The position numbers and the translations under genes are program-made. Source: Agapetus fuscipes (Eukaryota > Arthropoda > Insecta > Trichoptera > Glossosomatidae). Taken from it: a DNA stretch of 64,000 bases. Of this stretch, positions 44,604 through 55,238 are shown one piece after another. The stretch is from contig OX637353.1 in NCBI GenBank assembly GCA_951799405.1, forward strand, positions 7,626,001-7,690,000. Direction: 5' to 3'. The notes below the pieces were generated by a model. The model searched no databases. It saw only the letters and a program-made list of their open reading frames with translations, and was not told the origin of the DNA. Every line of letters starts with the position of its first letter. Position 1 is the first letter of the stretch.

Positions 44604-44940
44604 ACGCTACTAAACGCCACTAAGCTACACATATAGTGTAACTTCTTGCCGCGTTATCACCGAAGGGGTCGCATGTGGCGAGTTAAACCTATTTATTTTT
44701 ACAGGTAAGGGGACCGGCCTTACGCCAACCACTTCAGTTGAAGTGGGGGTTTCCCAGCTCCCGAGGGGGCTGGTTCTCATTTCTTGTGAAGGCTGAGTAA
44801 ACCTTGCTGGTATTTTTATTATGGGGTTTGAAATAAACACCGATATAGGAAATCATTTCTGACACCCTCCTCAGTGGGATTCGAACCCGAGCTCACGGGG
44901 TAGAATGCAAGCACTCTACCAACTGAGCTATCGACCGGAT
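44604..44940 (-). repeat. S1 SINE, full length, well preserved
   Basis: Minus-strand head ATCCGGTCGATAGCTCAGTT, B box GGGTTCGAATCCCAC, body with AGCCCCCTCGGGAGCTGGGA and GGCGTAAGGCCGGTCCCC, end CACTATATGTGTAGCTTAGT. Confidence 0.93.
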
Positions 44941-45200
44941 AATAAATAAATCATGAAAATAATTTTCTTTTAAACACACTAACTTATTTTCACTTTCATT
45001 CTAGAATGCTTTGATAATGATGGTTATATTTTGATGATTGATAAACAGGTAAATTAAACTGTACAAATTTTACTTATTTACTCATATAACTTAGAGAAGT
45101 AGATAGTCTTGAAGATGTAAAGATGTAAAAAGAACCATAACATGAATCCATTTTTCTTTTCAAAACCTTTGCATATTTATTTTCAACATTTCATTAAATA

Positions 45201-45403
45201 TTCGCCGGGATAGTCGAGGGGTTTTGGCACTCGAATTAGGAAAACGTCGGTTCAAGCCCGGCCTAATTGTATCGACAATAACTTCTACCCTGTTTTAACA
45301 GATGTCACTGCATGTACACAGTCTTCTGCGTTTGCATGAAGACAACTGGCTAAGCAAAATAGTTTGGTAAATTGGATTTTTCTTCACAAATCTATTTTTT
45401 TAA
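45201..45403 (+). repeat. S3 tRNA-headed SINE
   Basis: Head CGCCGGGATAGTCGAGGGGT with B box CGGTTCAAGCCCGG. Body ATAACTTCTACCCTGTTTTA and ACAGATGTCACTGC. End CTTCACAAATCTATTTTTTT. Confidence 0.8.
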
Positions 45404-46051
45404 ATTGTGTCGAGCTCTACCGCCACAATTTTATTTAGTGTAACGCTACCTGTATTGTGATACCTCTCAAGGATCGTTAAGTCAATACAAGATGAGTATA
45501 CGTTTTCACATATCATCATTTTTAACGCTCGTCATTCTTTTTGCCCACGTAGGCATACGCCCTGTGTAAACGCCCGGCTCAGTCAACAAGACGGAAAATT
45601 CAGTGCACAGCCTTAAAACAACAAAACCTCTAAAAGCCTCCTTTCTGTCTTTCCCTTTATCCCGTTCCATCCCTCTCTAGGAAACGAGTTCCCAACCTTT
45701 AATCATAAACGCCTTCCTTAAATATCTCTTCAAATTGCCATTTTCGAACATCCGGTACTAGCAAATTAACCAGAAAAGCAAAGTATATATTGCCACGTTA
45801 AAAGTTAAACTGAATAAATGTTGATTCACTGATTTGAGAAATCGTAGATAGAATATTCTATTGATAGTAACTTCTCGTGGTTTTTTTTATTTAAGGGGTA
45901 GAGTACTTCATAAGAACACAAAAAAGCTAAACATCTTTTGTTTTATTTAATTTTATTGAAGTTTTTGTAGAATTTAAAACAATAATAATCTATTTACCTT
46001 TAAACCTTTTATTCGAATGGACATACTTTATAAAAAAACAACACAATTATG
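45404..46051. other. Unassigned stretch
   Basis: 45540-45720 is somewhat GC-richer (ACGCCCTGTGTAAACGCCCG, CCCTTTATCCCGTTCC) with no ORF. The rest is AT-rich. Confidence 0.3.
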
Positions 46052-46160
46052 TAAATTACTCATATCGTGTAACTTCTTGCCTACGTTATCTCTGAAGTAG
46101 TCGCATATGGCGGTTCTTGACCTTTTATTTTTACGGGTTGGGGGGCCGGTCTTATGCCAA
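46052..46160 (-). repeat. S1 SINE 3' fragment
   Basis: ATCGTGTAACTTCTTGCCTA, GTAGTCGCATATGGCGG and GGGGGGCCGGTCTTATGCCA correspond to the last ~110 nt of S1. No head. Confidence 0.75.
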
Positions 46161-46773
46161 GAAAAATAAAAAAAATTATCTTTCAATCTTGACATATCAC
46201 AACATTTTTAAAGTTACTGTCTCCTGGGCTGTACTCCTTACAAATAATGCATTTTACATGTTTTGTAACCATTGCACCTCTTTTTAAGGTTCTTTAAATT
46301 GATGCGCTCCACTTCTTGGGAACCTGCTTGCCATGGTAAACGTCGTAAGACTGCTCATTCCGAGATTCGGCAAGGGGAAACGCTTTAGAGAGAATTGGTT
46401 TTGAATACGTTTTTGGTATTTACCTTTCGCGTATGTGACGGCAATTTCAAGGAAATCGTTGAGTCAATCTCTCAAGATTTGCAAATTGAAAAATGACGAG
46501 ATAAACTGAATTTGCTGTGTTTCAAATTCCGCAAATTATTTTCCTTTTAAATTTCATATTTTTTAAATAACTAGAATCAAAATTTAAATCGTTCAATGTT
46601 AAAAAACAGTAGAATTAACTACAAGGATTTATATTTAATTTTTTCTACCAAAAAGATCAGACTCACATAAACCATGTTACCAAAACTTATGTTTTATATT
46701 CCTCTGTTCCTCTGAGTGCAGGTTCTCATTTTATTTTTATTTTATTTTTATTTTATTTTATTTTTTATTAAAA
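46161..46773. other. Unassigned AT-rich stretch
   Basis: No gene or repeat recognised. Ends in a TTTTATTTTATTTTTATT simple repeat (about 46728-46770). Confidence 0.35.
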
Positions 46774-47028
46774 AAATAGATTTGTGAAGAGGAATGCAAT
46801 TCACCAACCTATTCTACCTGGCCAGAAACAGGTATTAATATCATCATTTAATAATTCATTATTGTTAATTATTAATGAATTATTAAATAATAATTACCCA
46901 ATTACATCTGTTGAACCAGGGTCAAAGTTAAAGTCAAGTGACCCAAGCGGGGATCGAACCAACGTTGTTCCATTCGAAACACGCTAGAAAGATCAGCCCT
47001 CCTGGCCCACGCGGCTATAACCCCGACT
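46774..47028 (-). repeat. S3 tRNA-headed SINE, full length
   Basis: Minus-strand head GGGGTTATAGCCGCGTGGGC, B box GGTTCGATCCCCGC, body AACTTTGACCCTGGTTCAAC, AGATGTAATTGGGTAATTAT and AATAATTCATTA, end CCTCTTCACAAATCTATTTT. Confidence 0.85.
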
Positions 47029-47454
47029 CTTCCCCCCCCGACTCTTCCGACGACTTCCTATAAAGTTGAAAAATATTTACCCGTTTTAAATCAGAAGAAA
47101 GGAGAGCATGACCGGTTGGAATACAATGGTTTTGAATCGTCTACAAAGCTCAAAAATATTACTTAATGAAAAAAAAACCTACATATACTAAGGACAGTCA
47201 CAAAATTATAGCAACTGAATTTTGCTTGTTTTGATGATTTTAAGAATCGGCGGGCTCATTGTGGGTCCATGAATATGAATGTATATTGTATAATTGACCC
47301 GATAACTCAATTCGTAAAATAAATTATCATTGTTCTTGTATGGTACGAGCACATCTCGGTTAAGAAAAAAATAAATATCTACAAACTTAGATGTACTCAT
47401 CATCGTATACATACAATAAAAATTCATTCAAAAATATTTTCAGTTGTAACTCTC

Positions 47455-47700
47455 ATACGACACAACATTTTCTTTTCCTACCCTGTCTAGCCCCCTCCAG
47501 TGATTGGCTGTTGACTTAGCCACCCCCCTCCTGCTCTTTCTTCTTCTTCTTGTTTCGATGCATCGTTAGGTCTCCCCTGCTTTGCCCTCTCTCGAGTTCG
47601 TGTCAATATTTCACCCAGTATTTATTCTGTACGCGCCCTTGCGTTCCACCCCGATACGCTCAGACGAGACTTTTCACGTATTATTTTTAACCTCTTTGGC
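47455..47700. other. GC-richer single-copy block
   Basis: GCCCCCTCCAGTGATTGGCT, TAGCCACCCCCCTCCTGCTC and GCGTTCCACCCCGATACGCT. TGATTGGCT contains a CCAAT-box core (minus strand). No ORF; regulatory DNA is a guess from composition. Confidence 0.25.
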
Positions 47701-47997
47701 GTACTTTGTCACGCGCTTTCAGCATTTGAATGTCAAGACTGTAAATGCTTAAGGTATAAACATTGCTGTGAAAAAAAATCTTGAAAAAAAATTCCAATAT
47801 GACTGAATCAAAGTATTATTTATTCTAATTTAGATTTTATATTTTCTTCTATTTTTTTTTTAATAATGTTTTTGGATTGTTATGGAAATTGATTTTTTTC
47901 AATAAGTAATAAATTCGACTAAAAGACTATACATCCTTTATTATAATGTCCTACTTGGTCGTCAATCGCTTCGACTTTCAAATTTTAAACATTCAAA

Positions 47998-48092
47998 ATG
48001 TCTCGCCGCGAGAATCGAACCCGCATCTCCCGGGCGGAGTCGCCGAGCGACCCGGTGGGTTAGCCGATTACGCTAAACCGGCTGCTCGGCAG
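47998..48092 (-). repeat. tRNA-like SINE head
   Basis: On the minus strand, GGTTTAGCGTAATCGGCTAA (A box) and GCGGGTTCGATTCTCGCGGC (B box, about 48004-48023). The spacing is longer than in a normal tRNA, with a G/C-rich insert. A body of low complexity follows. A tRNA gene is unlikely because no acceptor stem closes. Confidence 0.5.
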
Positions 48093-48381
48093 TGTGTGAA
48101 AAGAAAATCTGTTTAAACAATACAAACCTCATATTTTATGTAAAGAAACTGTAATTATATAGAGGCGCTATCCTATTTTTAAACAAATATTTTGTACATA
48201 CAAAACTATGTACATAAATTAGAACATAGAGGCGCTAAACATTAACTCAATTCATAACAAATATAATTTTTGACAAAAAAAAACTGATGAACATTATGTA
48301 GTTCGCGAAAATAACAGTAAACGATAATAAATATGCCTGGAAAAACGTTCTGAACATGTACAACAATTTTCTCACTACCCC

Positions 48382-48490
48382 GCAAGGGCGTCGTGGGCTA
48401 GCGGTAACGTCCGCGTCTTTGATGCAGAAGGACCCGGGTTCGGGCCTGGAGATGAAATGATTGTTTTTGTTTTTTTTTTTTTGTTTTTTT
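48382..48490 (+). repeat. tRNA-like SINE head followed by T tracts
   Basis: GGGCGTCGTGGGCTAGCGGT (A box), GACCCGGGTTCGGGCCTGGA (B box), then runs of T from about 48464 that would terminate Pol III. It could be a very short tRNA-derived retroposon. A degraded S3 tail (GGAATGCAATTCATCGATCT) follows at about 48521. Confidence 0.45.
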
Positions 48491-48710
48491 TTCTTTGTCC
48501 CTTTTTTTTAATAAATTTGAAAGGAATGCAATTCATCGATCTATTTTGCGTTCTCTAATAAATAACCAGTTTTTAGAAATACAGATCATGGCAGAAGAAG
48601 ATTTTGCATATAATTTTTCAACAAAATTGTCAGTAATTATTTTTTCTCATCAAATATTTTCAAATACGTATAAGCTTTTTGAGAGATATACCTACTACCT
48701 AATACCTATA

Positions 48711-48963
48711 TAATCTATTATCTATGTCGCACAATACATTACATTTGACATTCATATTAAATGCATTCCCACAAGTAGACAGGTATAAGTTCGCGTTTAC
48801 ACATGCCCCATGATGACTTAGAACATAATAACCTTATATCAAATTTACATTCGCCCTGCAACTCTTGCCGAACTTCCCTCAAAAATAGGTGAAATTTGCA
48901 AAGTGAACCATTTTTTACAGTATGGGTGGTCAGCCGCATACTAACCTATAAGTCAAAGAAATT
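48711..48963 (-). repeat. R-family repeat, subfamily B, first of three in tandem
   Basis: Minus strand TTTGACTTATAGGTTAGTAT to GACATAGATAATAGATTATA. The CACCCCTGTTTCAGGGA hairpin is degraded to TTCACCTATTTTTGAGGG. Confidence 0.86.
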
Positions 48964-48975
48964 ATTTAGTTTAGG

Positions 48976-49221
48976 TCTATATAATTTGAGTTGCAAAGAT
49001 ATATTAAATTGAGATTCATATTAAATGCATTCCCACAAGCAGACCCGTTCCTATAAGTTCACGCCTGCAAATGCTAGATGTGGACTAACAACATAGAAAC
49101 CCAATCTTTAATGAACATAAGACCTGCAACTCTTGGCGACCTTCCCTGACACAGGGGTGAAATTCGCAAAGTGAATCATTGTTTACAGGGTGGTCAGCCT
49201 CATGCCAACATATGATTCAAC
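48976..49221 (-). repeat. R-family repeat, subfamily B, second of three in tandem
   Basis: Minus strand TGAATCATATGTTGGCATGA to CTTTGCAACTCAAATTATAT. Close relative of the first, with the hairpin intact as TTCACCCCTGTGTCAGGGAA. Confidence 0.84.
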
Positions 49222-49223
49222 GA

Positions 49224-49427
49224 AAGTTGCAAAGGTATTGTACATTTAAGATTCATATTACATGCAGTCCTACAAGCAAGCACGATCGTGTTTACACTTA
49301 CTGCATGTGCACAAAAAACAAACCTCACACGAACCGCCCTACGCCCTTCCCGGAAGCCAGGGTGGCATTGGCAAAAGTGAACTAGGTGTATAGAGCATGG
49401 GGTTCAGTTTCATACCAATCTATCAGA
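49224..49427 (-). repeat. R-family repeat, diverged, third of three in tandem
   Basis: Minus strand GATAGATTGGTATGAAACTG to ACAATACCTTTGCAACTTTC. Carries TTCACTTTTGCCAATGCCAC, as in the 35415 and 61150 copies, so it belongs to a different lineage from its two neighbours. Confidence 0.75.
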
Positions 49428-50620
49428 TTTCCGATATATTTTTAATGGCATTCATATATCGATGTGCCTTCCTATATCGAATCGATATTTTCTAACAGTG
49501 TCGATTAACTTATTCTGATAAAATCTATAACCATTTACGGTGCATGATAATCCCGATGAATGACAGATCATAGGGTGGGCAAAAGAGAATATAGAAATAT
49601 TGATATTAAATCAAGATTTGCATACACTATTGATGTATCTATAACAGTATGTACAACCGTTTACAATGCGGGATAATCCCTGTGTCTTTTAATTTTTGAA
49701 TGGTAAGCTTCCGTAAATTTTATTTTATCAAAGCCTACAAAATTTAAATTTTCTTTTACAAAAACTGCATGTTTTTATTTTACATGTTTTTTTAATATTA
49801 CGAATTTTAACGTGAGTAAACTATGCGCAATATACACATTCTCCAAATGTTAAGGGGTTGGGCTGCGTAGCAGCCAGGGGCGTAGCCCCTAGTTCTTATT
49901 TATTCTTGTTCCCAAAAAAATACGCATGTATCTATTCTCTTACCATTTGTTTTGTTTTTCTATGTTTTGCTTATACCAATGTCTAACAAATTTAATAAAA
50001 GAGAGTTGTTATAAATGTATTAAAAATTATGGTTTCATACATAACTTGTTTGGTTATTGATTTTATGTTTTTTAAAAAGAACTAATTTCTGATTAAAACA
50101 TTGTTTTATTTTTTATGGTTTGTAAATTCATGTTGATTGAAAAATGTTAGTTGGTTATTATTTGTATTTTGTTACACTGCCTGATAATCACGACTACAAC
50201 TTATGGTTTATAAGCATGAGTACTTAACATTGAAGTTTTTCTTACAAAAATGTTCTCATCTTTCAGTTTTAAAAATATATATTTGAATCTTGGAACGAAA
50301 GAATTTATTAACAAATAAAAATTAAAAAAATATATTTTTTTAAATTCAGTAAATAACTTGTTTTCGCTGTTAAAAAGCGAATAACATAAACAACCAACAT
50401 GAGTTGGGCAGATCATGTTTTTTTAAATAACACAAGTAGCGAATTTCCCTCGGGCATCTCCGCTGCATGCTTCGGGAAGATCCGGCCGTGGCAAGCTGAG
50501 AGAAAGCCGCTCCGGAAAATGCAACTTTCTTGAGATGCACTTCCCTTAAACACACTCCCCCTTCGTGCCAGATACGTATGCACCTTCACCTGTTCTTCTT
50601 TCTTAGACATGTATGCACTT
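49428..50620. other. Unassigned AT-rich stretch with short internal repeats
   Basis: ATAACCATTTACGGTGCATG (49530) and ACAACCGTTTACAATGCGGG (49653), each followed by ATAATCCC, form a diverged direct repeat about 120 nt apart. The Helitron-like end at 49857 lies within. At 50430-50600 a GC-richer patch has no recognisable coding content. Confidence 0.35.
49857..49892 (+). mobile_element. Possible Helitron-like 3' terminus
   Basis: Two stacked hairpins, GGCTGC-GTA-GCAGCC and GGGGC-GTA-GCCCC, end directly in CTAG followed by T (49889-49893). Helitrons end in CTRR preceded by a short hairpin and sit before T. The hairpin overlaps CTAG instead of lying ~10 nt upstream, and no 5' TC end could be fixed. 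Confidence 0.35.
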
Positions 50621-50652
50621 ATCTATATATAATCTAAGTTGCAAAGATATCG
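50621..50652 (-). repeat. R-family 3'-tail fragment
   Basis: Only ATCTATATATAATCTAAGTT and GCAAAGATAT remain, the last ~30 nt of a copy. Confidence 0.65.
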
Positions 50653-50917
50653 CCTTCTATAAGGTAAAACTTAATAAGTGCAGATTTACTGGTTTGAGAA
50701 ATCGTGGATAAAACATTTTATTAGGTGTAAGTTCTCAGTTCTCATATTAAGTGAACTTATTGTAAGAAAACGCTCATTACAATGTCCAAAACTACAGGAT
50801 TTTCACGTTAAAAATCATGAAGTCAAACAATTTAACAAGTAAAGCATAATTTTTTTTTGTATTCAATTTTTTTGAACAGCTTATGAATTTTCACATCGTT
50901 ACAACACCAACCATAAA

Positions 50918-50962
50918 AAACAACAACTACAGAGAGAAGAACAAATAATGTAGTTGTTGTTT
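50918..50962. repeat. Perfect 14-bp hairpin
   Basis: AAACAACAACTACA (50918-50931) faces TGTAGTTGTTGTTT (50949-50962) with a 17-nt loop. It follows a TTTTCACATCGTTACAACAC segment resembling Penelope outer ends and precedes an R copy. Confidence 0.6.
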
Positions 50963-50989
50963 AAAGCCTGTATTTAATTAAGTATTAAA

Positions 50990-51238
50990 GTTCCTTGACT
51001 TATAGGTTGGTATGCGGTTGACCACCCATGCTGTAAAAATGGTTCACTTTGCCAATGTCACCCCTGTTTCAGGGAAGGACGGCAAGAGTTGCAAGGTGTA
51101 TGTTCATTTGAGATTTGGTTTTTACGTTGTAGGTTCACATGAGGAACGAACTTGTACGTGTATGGTTGTGAGAATGCATGTAATGTGAATCTCCAATGTA
51201 ACATATATTTGCAACTTAGATTACATTAGATTAGATTA
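50990..51238 (+). repeat. R-family repeat, subfamily B, full length
   Basis: GTTCCTTGACTTATAGGTTG to TTAGATTACATTAGATTAGA. A deletion joins CACATGAGG to AACGAACTTGTACGTG. Confidence 0.9.
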
Positions 51239-51709
51239 AAATAAATCTCCCTACCGTTTTTTCAAAATTAAAACAAAAACAATTGGCTCAGTACATGATT
51301 TTACATAGGCAATATTGTGACGTCACCCAGCTGGGTTGCTGCGGATAAGGCAAATAAATATTTTATTAAAAGTTGCATAAGTCAGAATTCCCATTTATAA
51401 GACTGACGTTTGCTAGCCGAGAAAAAAAGTCCAATTTCAAAAATGTTCTGAACCCATTATATTTACAGTTTACACTTTACATACTCGATGTACATATGTA
51501 TACAAACAACATAAAATCTAAATCTTAAATTCATATGATTTCTGCAACTCTCGAAAATTCTAAAACCGGGTTGGCATTTGAAAACGACAATCTTATTCAT
51601 TAAAATCCGGTGCAATAACTATAATTTTTTCTTCAAACACGTCCCAGAATATATGTTCATTTTTTACCTTAGTACTCGTAGCTAGTCGAAAGAGCTTTTC
51701 CAAAGTAAA

Positions 51710-51795
51710 AAACTTTATGTTTAAGCTTGAGTGTAGTGTTTTAGTGAAAATAAATGCATAGGTACTAAAGATTCGCAGCGCTCCTACTGGGAGTT
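51710..51795. repeat. Partial P-family element
   Basis: AACTTTATGTTTAAGCTTGA then GTGTAGTGTTTTAG matches an inverted P terminus, and CGCAGCGCTCCTACTGGGAG is a decayed centre. The second end is lost next to the R copy. Confidence 0.4.
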
Positions 51796-51808
51796 TCAGG
51801 TTCCATGT

Positions 51809-52066
51809 CTATAATCTATAATCTATAATCTAAGTTGCAAGGATATATTCATTCAAAGCTCTCAGATGTATGCCCACAAACAAACACGTGTAGTTCGCGC
51901 TTACAAATGCTGATTGTGTACTTACAAATAAAATCCAAACCTCAAATGAACATAAGCCCTGCAACTCTTGCCGACATTCCCTGAAACAGGGGTGACATTG
52001 GCAAAGTGAACCATTTTTTACAGTATGGGTGGTCAGCCTCATACCAACCTATAAGTCAAGGAATAC
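51809..52066 (-). repeat. R-family repeat, subfamily A, full length, young
   Basis: Minus strand TATTCCTTGACTTATAGGTT to three ATTATAG tail units. Differs from the 55239 copy at only about three positions that I can see over ~230 bp. Confidence 0.94.
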
Positions 52067-52077
52067 GAGTAAAAAAT

Positions 52078-52247
52078 AACATTTAAGTATTTATGTATTT
52101 ATGTTTAAGTATGTATTTATTTATGTATTATTTTGTTTATGTATTTATGTATTTATTATTTTGTTTATGTATTTATGTATTTATGTTTAAGTATTTATGT
52201 ATTTATGTAAGTTATTTATGTAAAAATAACATTTAAGTATTTATGTA
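52078..52247 (+). repeat. TATTTATG microsatellite
   Basis: Imperfect array of TATTTATG and TTTAAGTATTTATG units interspersed with ATTTTGTT. It starts at the 5' end of the neighbouring R copy. Confidence 0.85.
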
Positions 52248-52303
52248 TTTTTGATAAAACGCTACGGCAGAGTTGAATCGTAATGTTTCTGACTTGGCGT
52301 AGA
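52247..52303. repeat. P-family right terminal inverted repeat
   Basis: GATAAAACGCTACGGCAGAG then TTGAATCGTAATGTTTCTGA and CTTGG. Solo end; the rest is replaced by the microsatellite. Confidence 0.5.
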
Positions 52304-52609
52304 TGTTTGTTTACGTCATGTGCATTCTACACGGAGAAAGAATTGCACTTTCAACTTAAGAAATGGAATATTTAACTTTAAGACTGTTTGTCGAGTTGTT
52401 ATATTGTTTCGACAAATTATTTTGTACCTGTTGTATAAATTGAAGAAGAAAATACTTCGAATGAGAACGCATACTTAAAAAAACAGAGTTTGATTTTCAC
52501 AAATTGAGCATTTCTTTCAACTCACGTACTTCAGACTTTCTTACGTCATTCTTTCGGAATTCTTAGGTTTTTAAGTGAGTATATTTCATTGAAATGTAAG
52601 CTTCGTCTC

Positions 52610-52764
52610 CGAAGGCTGGTACTCATCTCTTATGAAGGTTGTCTAAACCTTGCCGGTATTTTATTTACGGTTTAAAATAAGCACGATAATTGTAAATTAT
52701 GTATTAACTCCTCGGTGGGATTTGAACCCGAGCTTGAAATGCAAGTACTCTACCAACTGATCCT
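52610..52764 (-). repeat. S1 SINE, 5' part
   Basis: Minus-strand AGTTGGTAGAGTACTTGCAT, B box GGGTTCAAATCCCACC, body to AGATGAGTACCAGCCTTCGG. The A box start and the 3' half are missing. Confidence 0.78.
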
Positions 52765-52929
52765 ACTGTTGATCTGACTGATCCTAAGTTGGACATTTTC
52801 TTTCTGTCTGCACAGTCATTGAAAAAGAGGATTTTGAATCTTGCAGGATTTGAATTTCATTTTTGAATCTCATTTCTAATTTCTTTAATCATTCCCAATT
52901 CCTATTTTGTTTTTATTGCTAATTAATCA

Positions 52930-53241
52930 TCATTGACGTGTTTGGTGTGCGCATTGTTTTTCTACTCCCTTCCCTTTCTCCTGACCTTTCTTTCCTTATC
53001 CCATCATGAGGACGAGATTTATTTTTTATTTTTTATTTTTTTTTATTCTGTTTTGATTTGTGTATTTCTTTTTTTTTGGTTTTGGATGCTGCTTCTTTTT
53101 GTTTTTCTTTACTTTTTATTTATTTACCTGGCATGATTTGTAATTTAAAATATTAATTTGTAGAATACAGTAATAGGCGACATGAATTGTAAAAAATATC
53201 TTATATACATACAAAATTATATTCAATGCTGTTGTATTCTT

Positions 53242-53291
<50 letters not shown>
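52930..53291 (+). repeat. Retroposon-like 3' end with a 46-nt A run
   Basis: A T-rich stretch and ordinary sequence up to GTTGTATTCTTGTTT is followed by 46 uninterrupted A (53246-53291). This could be the poly(A) of a LINE or a processed-transcript copy on the + strand, but no AATAAA lies in the usual place and no ORF is recognisable. A simple poly(A) microsatellite is the alternative. Confidence 0.4.
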
Positions 53292-53293
<2 letters not shown>

Positions 53294-53409
53294 GAACTTT
53301 TAAATTTGTAATTTACAAATATGAAGAAAATTTATTGAACTTTTAAATATAATAAAAAGATCTGTTTATTTGTGTTAAAAACTTACAATTAATTTTCCCT
53401 TGTCACTTG

Positions 53410-53500
53410 AAGCATTTGTAAGCGCGAACTTACGTGTGTCTGTTTGTAGGTATGCATTTAATATGCTCTTTTAATCTTAATATATATTTGCAGCTCAGAC
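53410..53500 (+). repeat. R-family repeat, 3' fragment
   Basis: AGCATTTGTAAGCGCGAACT to TATATTTGCAGCTCAGACT. The 5' 160 nt are absent. Confidence 0.78.
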
Positions 53501-53981
53501 TTGTTGACAGCGTTTTTAAAGTTGAAAAAAAAGTATTTTCGAGTTTTACAACAAAAACACATACAAGCATTCTATATTTTATTTGTGATATATTTTTTGT
53601 CTACGCATAATTCAAATAAATGTCACATCGTTAAATTAATAAAATTCCACGAGACAAGACCGTATTTTGCCGAATAAAAATCTAAATATAAAAATGTCCC
53701 GAGTAAAGGAAAAAAATATATTTTTTCATTCTATAAAAGTGAACACATCGTCGCCGTGAGTATGGAGAGTGCGACAAGGCTTTCCATTCAAATGTGTCAT
53801 AATAAAACGGAGAAAATAATCATAAAATATGTCATAAATGACTCACCTTTTTTTTACAAAATAAAAGGATACCTACACTTCACAAATTGTATAAAAAAAA
53901 TATGGATCCATGCAATACGTTTTTTATTTAATTTGACAGTCAAAATTTAAAGCTTGGTCTTCAAGCTGAAATAATAATTAT

Positions 53982-54270
53982 TGGCCTATAGCTCAGTTGA
54001 TAGAGTGCTTGCATTCCACGCCAAGAGCTCGAGTTCGAATCCCGCCGAGAGCGACATAGATGGTTTCATATTTGGGTGTTTAATTCAAGCCCAAAATAAA
54101 ATACAGCAAGGTTTACTCAGCCTTCACAAGAAATGAGTACCATTCCCCTCAAGAGCTGAGAAACCCCCAATTCAACTGAAGGGATTGGCATACGATGGGC
54201 CTCCTTACCTGTAAAAATAAATAGGCTCCACTTGCCACATGCGACTCCTTTGAGGTAAGTTATCACATGT
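53982..54270 (+). repeat. S1 SINE
   Basis: GGCCTATAGCTCAGTTGATA with B box GAGTTCGAATCCCGCC, body to CCACATGCGACTCCTTTGAG. The 3' end is altered after GTAAGTTATCACATG. Confidence 0.88.
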
Positions 54271-54355
54271 AAGTTCGCTATTATCACGTAAAAACGCTAA
54301 ATTAGACTGTTATTCAAAACTACAATCTCTGAAACTTTTTTACTTTCAAATTTGT

Positions 54356-54580
54356 TTGAAGAGACGAATCATTAAAGACGTTTTGAAACTCGAGGCAAAC
54401 AGTTTTAATTCAAAAGCGTACACATCCAGCCGAAATTTATTCGTGGAAAGTTATGTCGACGTGCCGAGAATAAAGAGAGATCTTGGATTCGCACCCCTCG
54501 TGACATTTTTTGGGTTAATGTTGACTTGGTGGCGCTCTAAAACAAACTTATGGGAGAATAAAAGAAAATTGTGGTCTTAG
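54356..54580 (+). other. Unrecognised 74-codon ORF
   Basis: The frame gives SYVDVPRIKRDLGFAPLVTF and a basic C-terminus. Its composition is closer to coding than the surroundings, but I know no match and see no clear splice sites. Chance or a transposon remnant. Confidence 0.2.
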
Positions 54581-54716
54581 AGAAGGTTTAAATAGTTCTA
54601 TATTTACAAATTGAGTCGCATAGAATAAAAGTTAGCAATTTAGATTTTTTTTTTGAAAATAAGATGAATCTAAAGCAATGATTTTTGTTGTACATTGAAG
54701 CTTTCACGACCGGTAC

Positions 54717-54983
54717 TTGTTGACATAACAATCACTTTTTTCGGGCTATGTAGCCGTGGTCTGGTTGATACATTCCGGACAGTTTCACCCATTGCTCCGA
54801 TGGGCATTATCAGCGGTTAGCTAGCCGATGTGATCTTCTTACAGGATCTGGTGTTCTGGAAGCAACGCTAGCCAAAAAGCCCATAGCTGATAATGCCCAT
54901 CGGAGCAATGGGCGAAACTGTCCGGAATGTATCAACCAGACCACGGCTACATAGCCCGAAAAAAGTTATTGTTATGTCAACAA
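54717..54983. repeat. 98-bp-arm inverted repeat with Penelope-like, hammerhead-like motifs
   Basis: Arms 54717-54814 and 54886-54983 match at 96 of 98 positions by my count; spacer 71 nt. Each arm reads from the inside GCTGATAATGCCCATCGGAG, CAATGGGCGAAACTGTCCGG, AATGTATCAACCAGACCACG, GCTACATAGCCCGAAAAAAG. CTGATAA, a GCCCAT/ATGGGC stem, GAAA and a GTC triplet are all present in hammerhead order. Different sequence family from the 32779 palindrome. Confidence 0.88.
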
Positions 54984-55104
54984 TGATTTTTGTGTTTCCA
55001 AATATTCATCTCACTTCCTAGATTCCTGCCTTTGATTGAATACATTTTTTTAATGAAAATTGATCTATCGTCTGACAACTTTAAATAGCATTCTTTAGTT
55101 ATTC

Positions 55105-55195
55105 AAACACTGTTTTATTTTCACTCTTTATTATTTAATTATTTGGACATAAACGTTTTCGACTACACAGTAATCATCATCAAGTAATGCACCAA
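55105..55195 (-). repeat. Penelope-like terminal repeat fragment
   Basis: Minus-strand TTGATGATGATTACTGTGTA then GTCGAAAACGTTTATGTCCA, continuing to GAGTGAAAATAAAACAGTGT. The same outer arm as the 20280 and 32779 elements; stem II is decayed. Confidence 0.6.
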
Positions 55196-55238
55196 CCATC
55201 CAAAATATTATATAGCATTGATTACTGTATCTAAGGTA

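Noticed and set aside
20381..44840. ORFs with VRMPLRVSKMISRFGVYF and SQEMSTS at 20381, 36653 and 44625 as a conserved protein
   Set aside because: They are translations of S1 SINE bodies. The shared peptide follows the SINE sequence, including its tRNA-like head.
47998..48092. A type II tRNA gene
   Set aside because: Spacing between A and B boxes is too long and the ends do not pair as an acceptor stem; a SINE head fits better.
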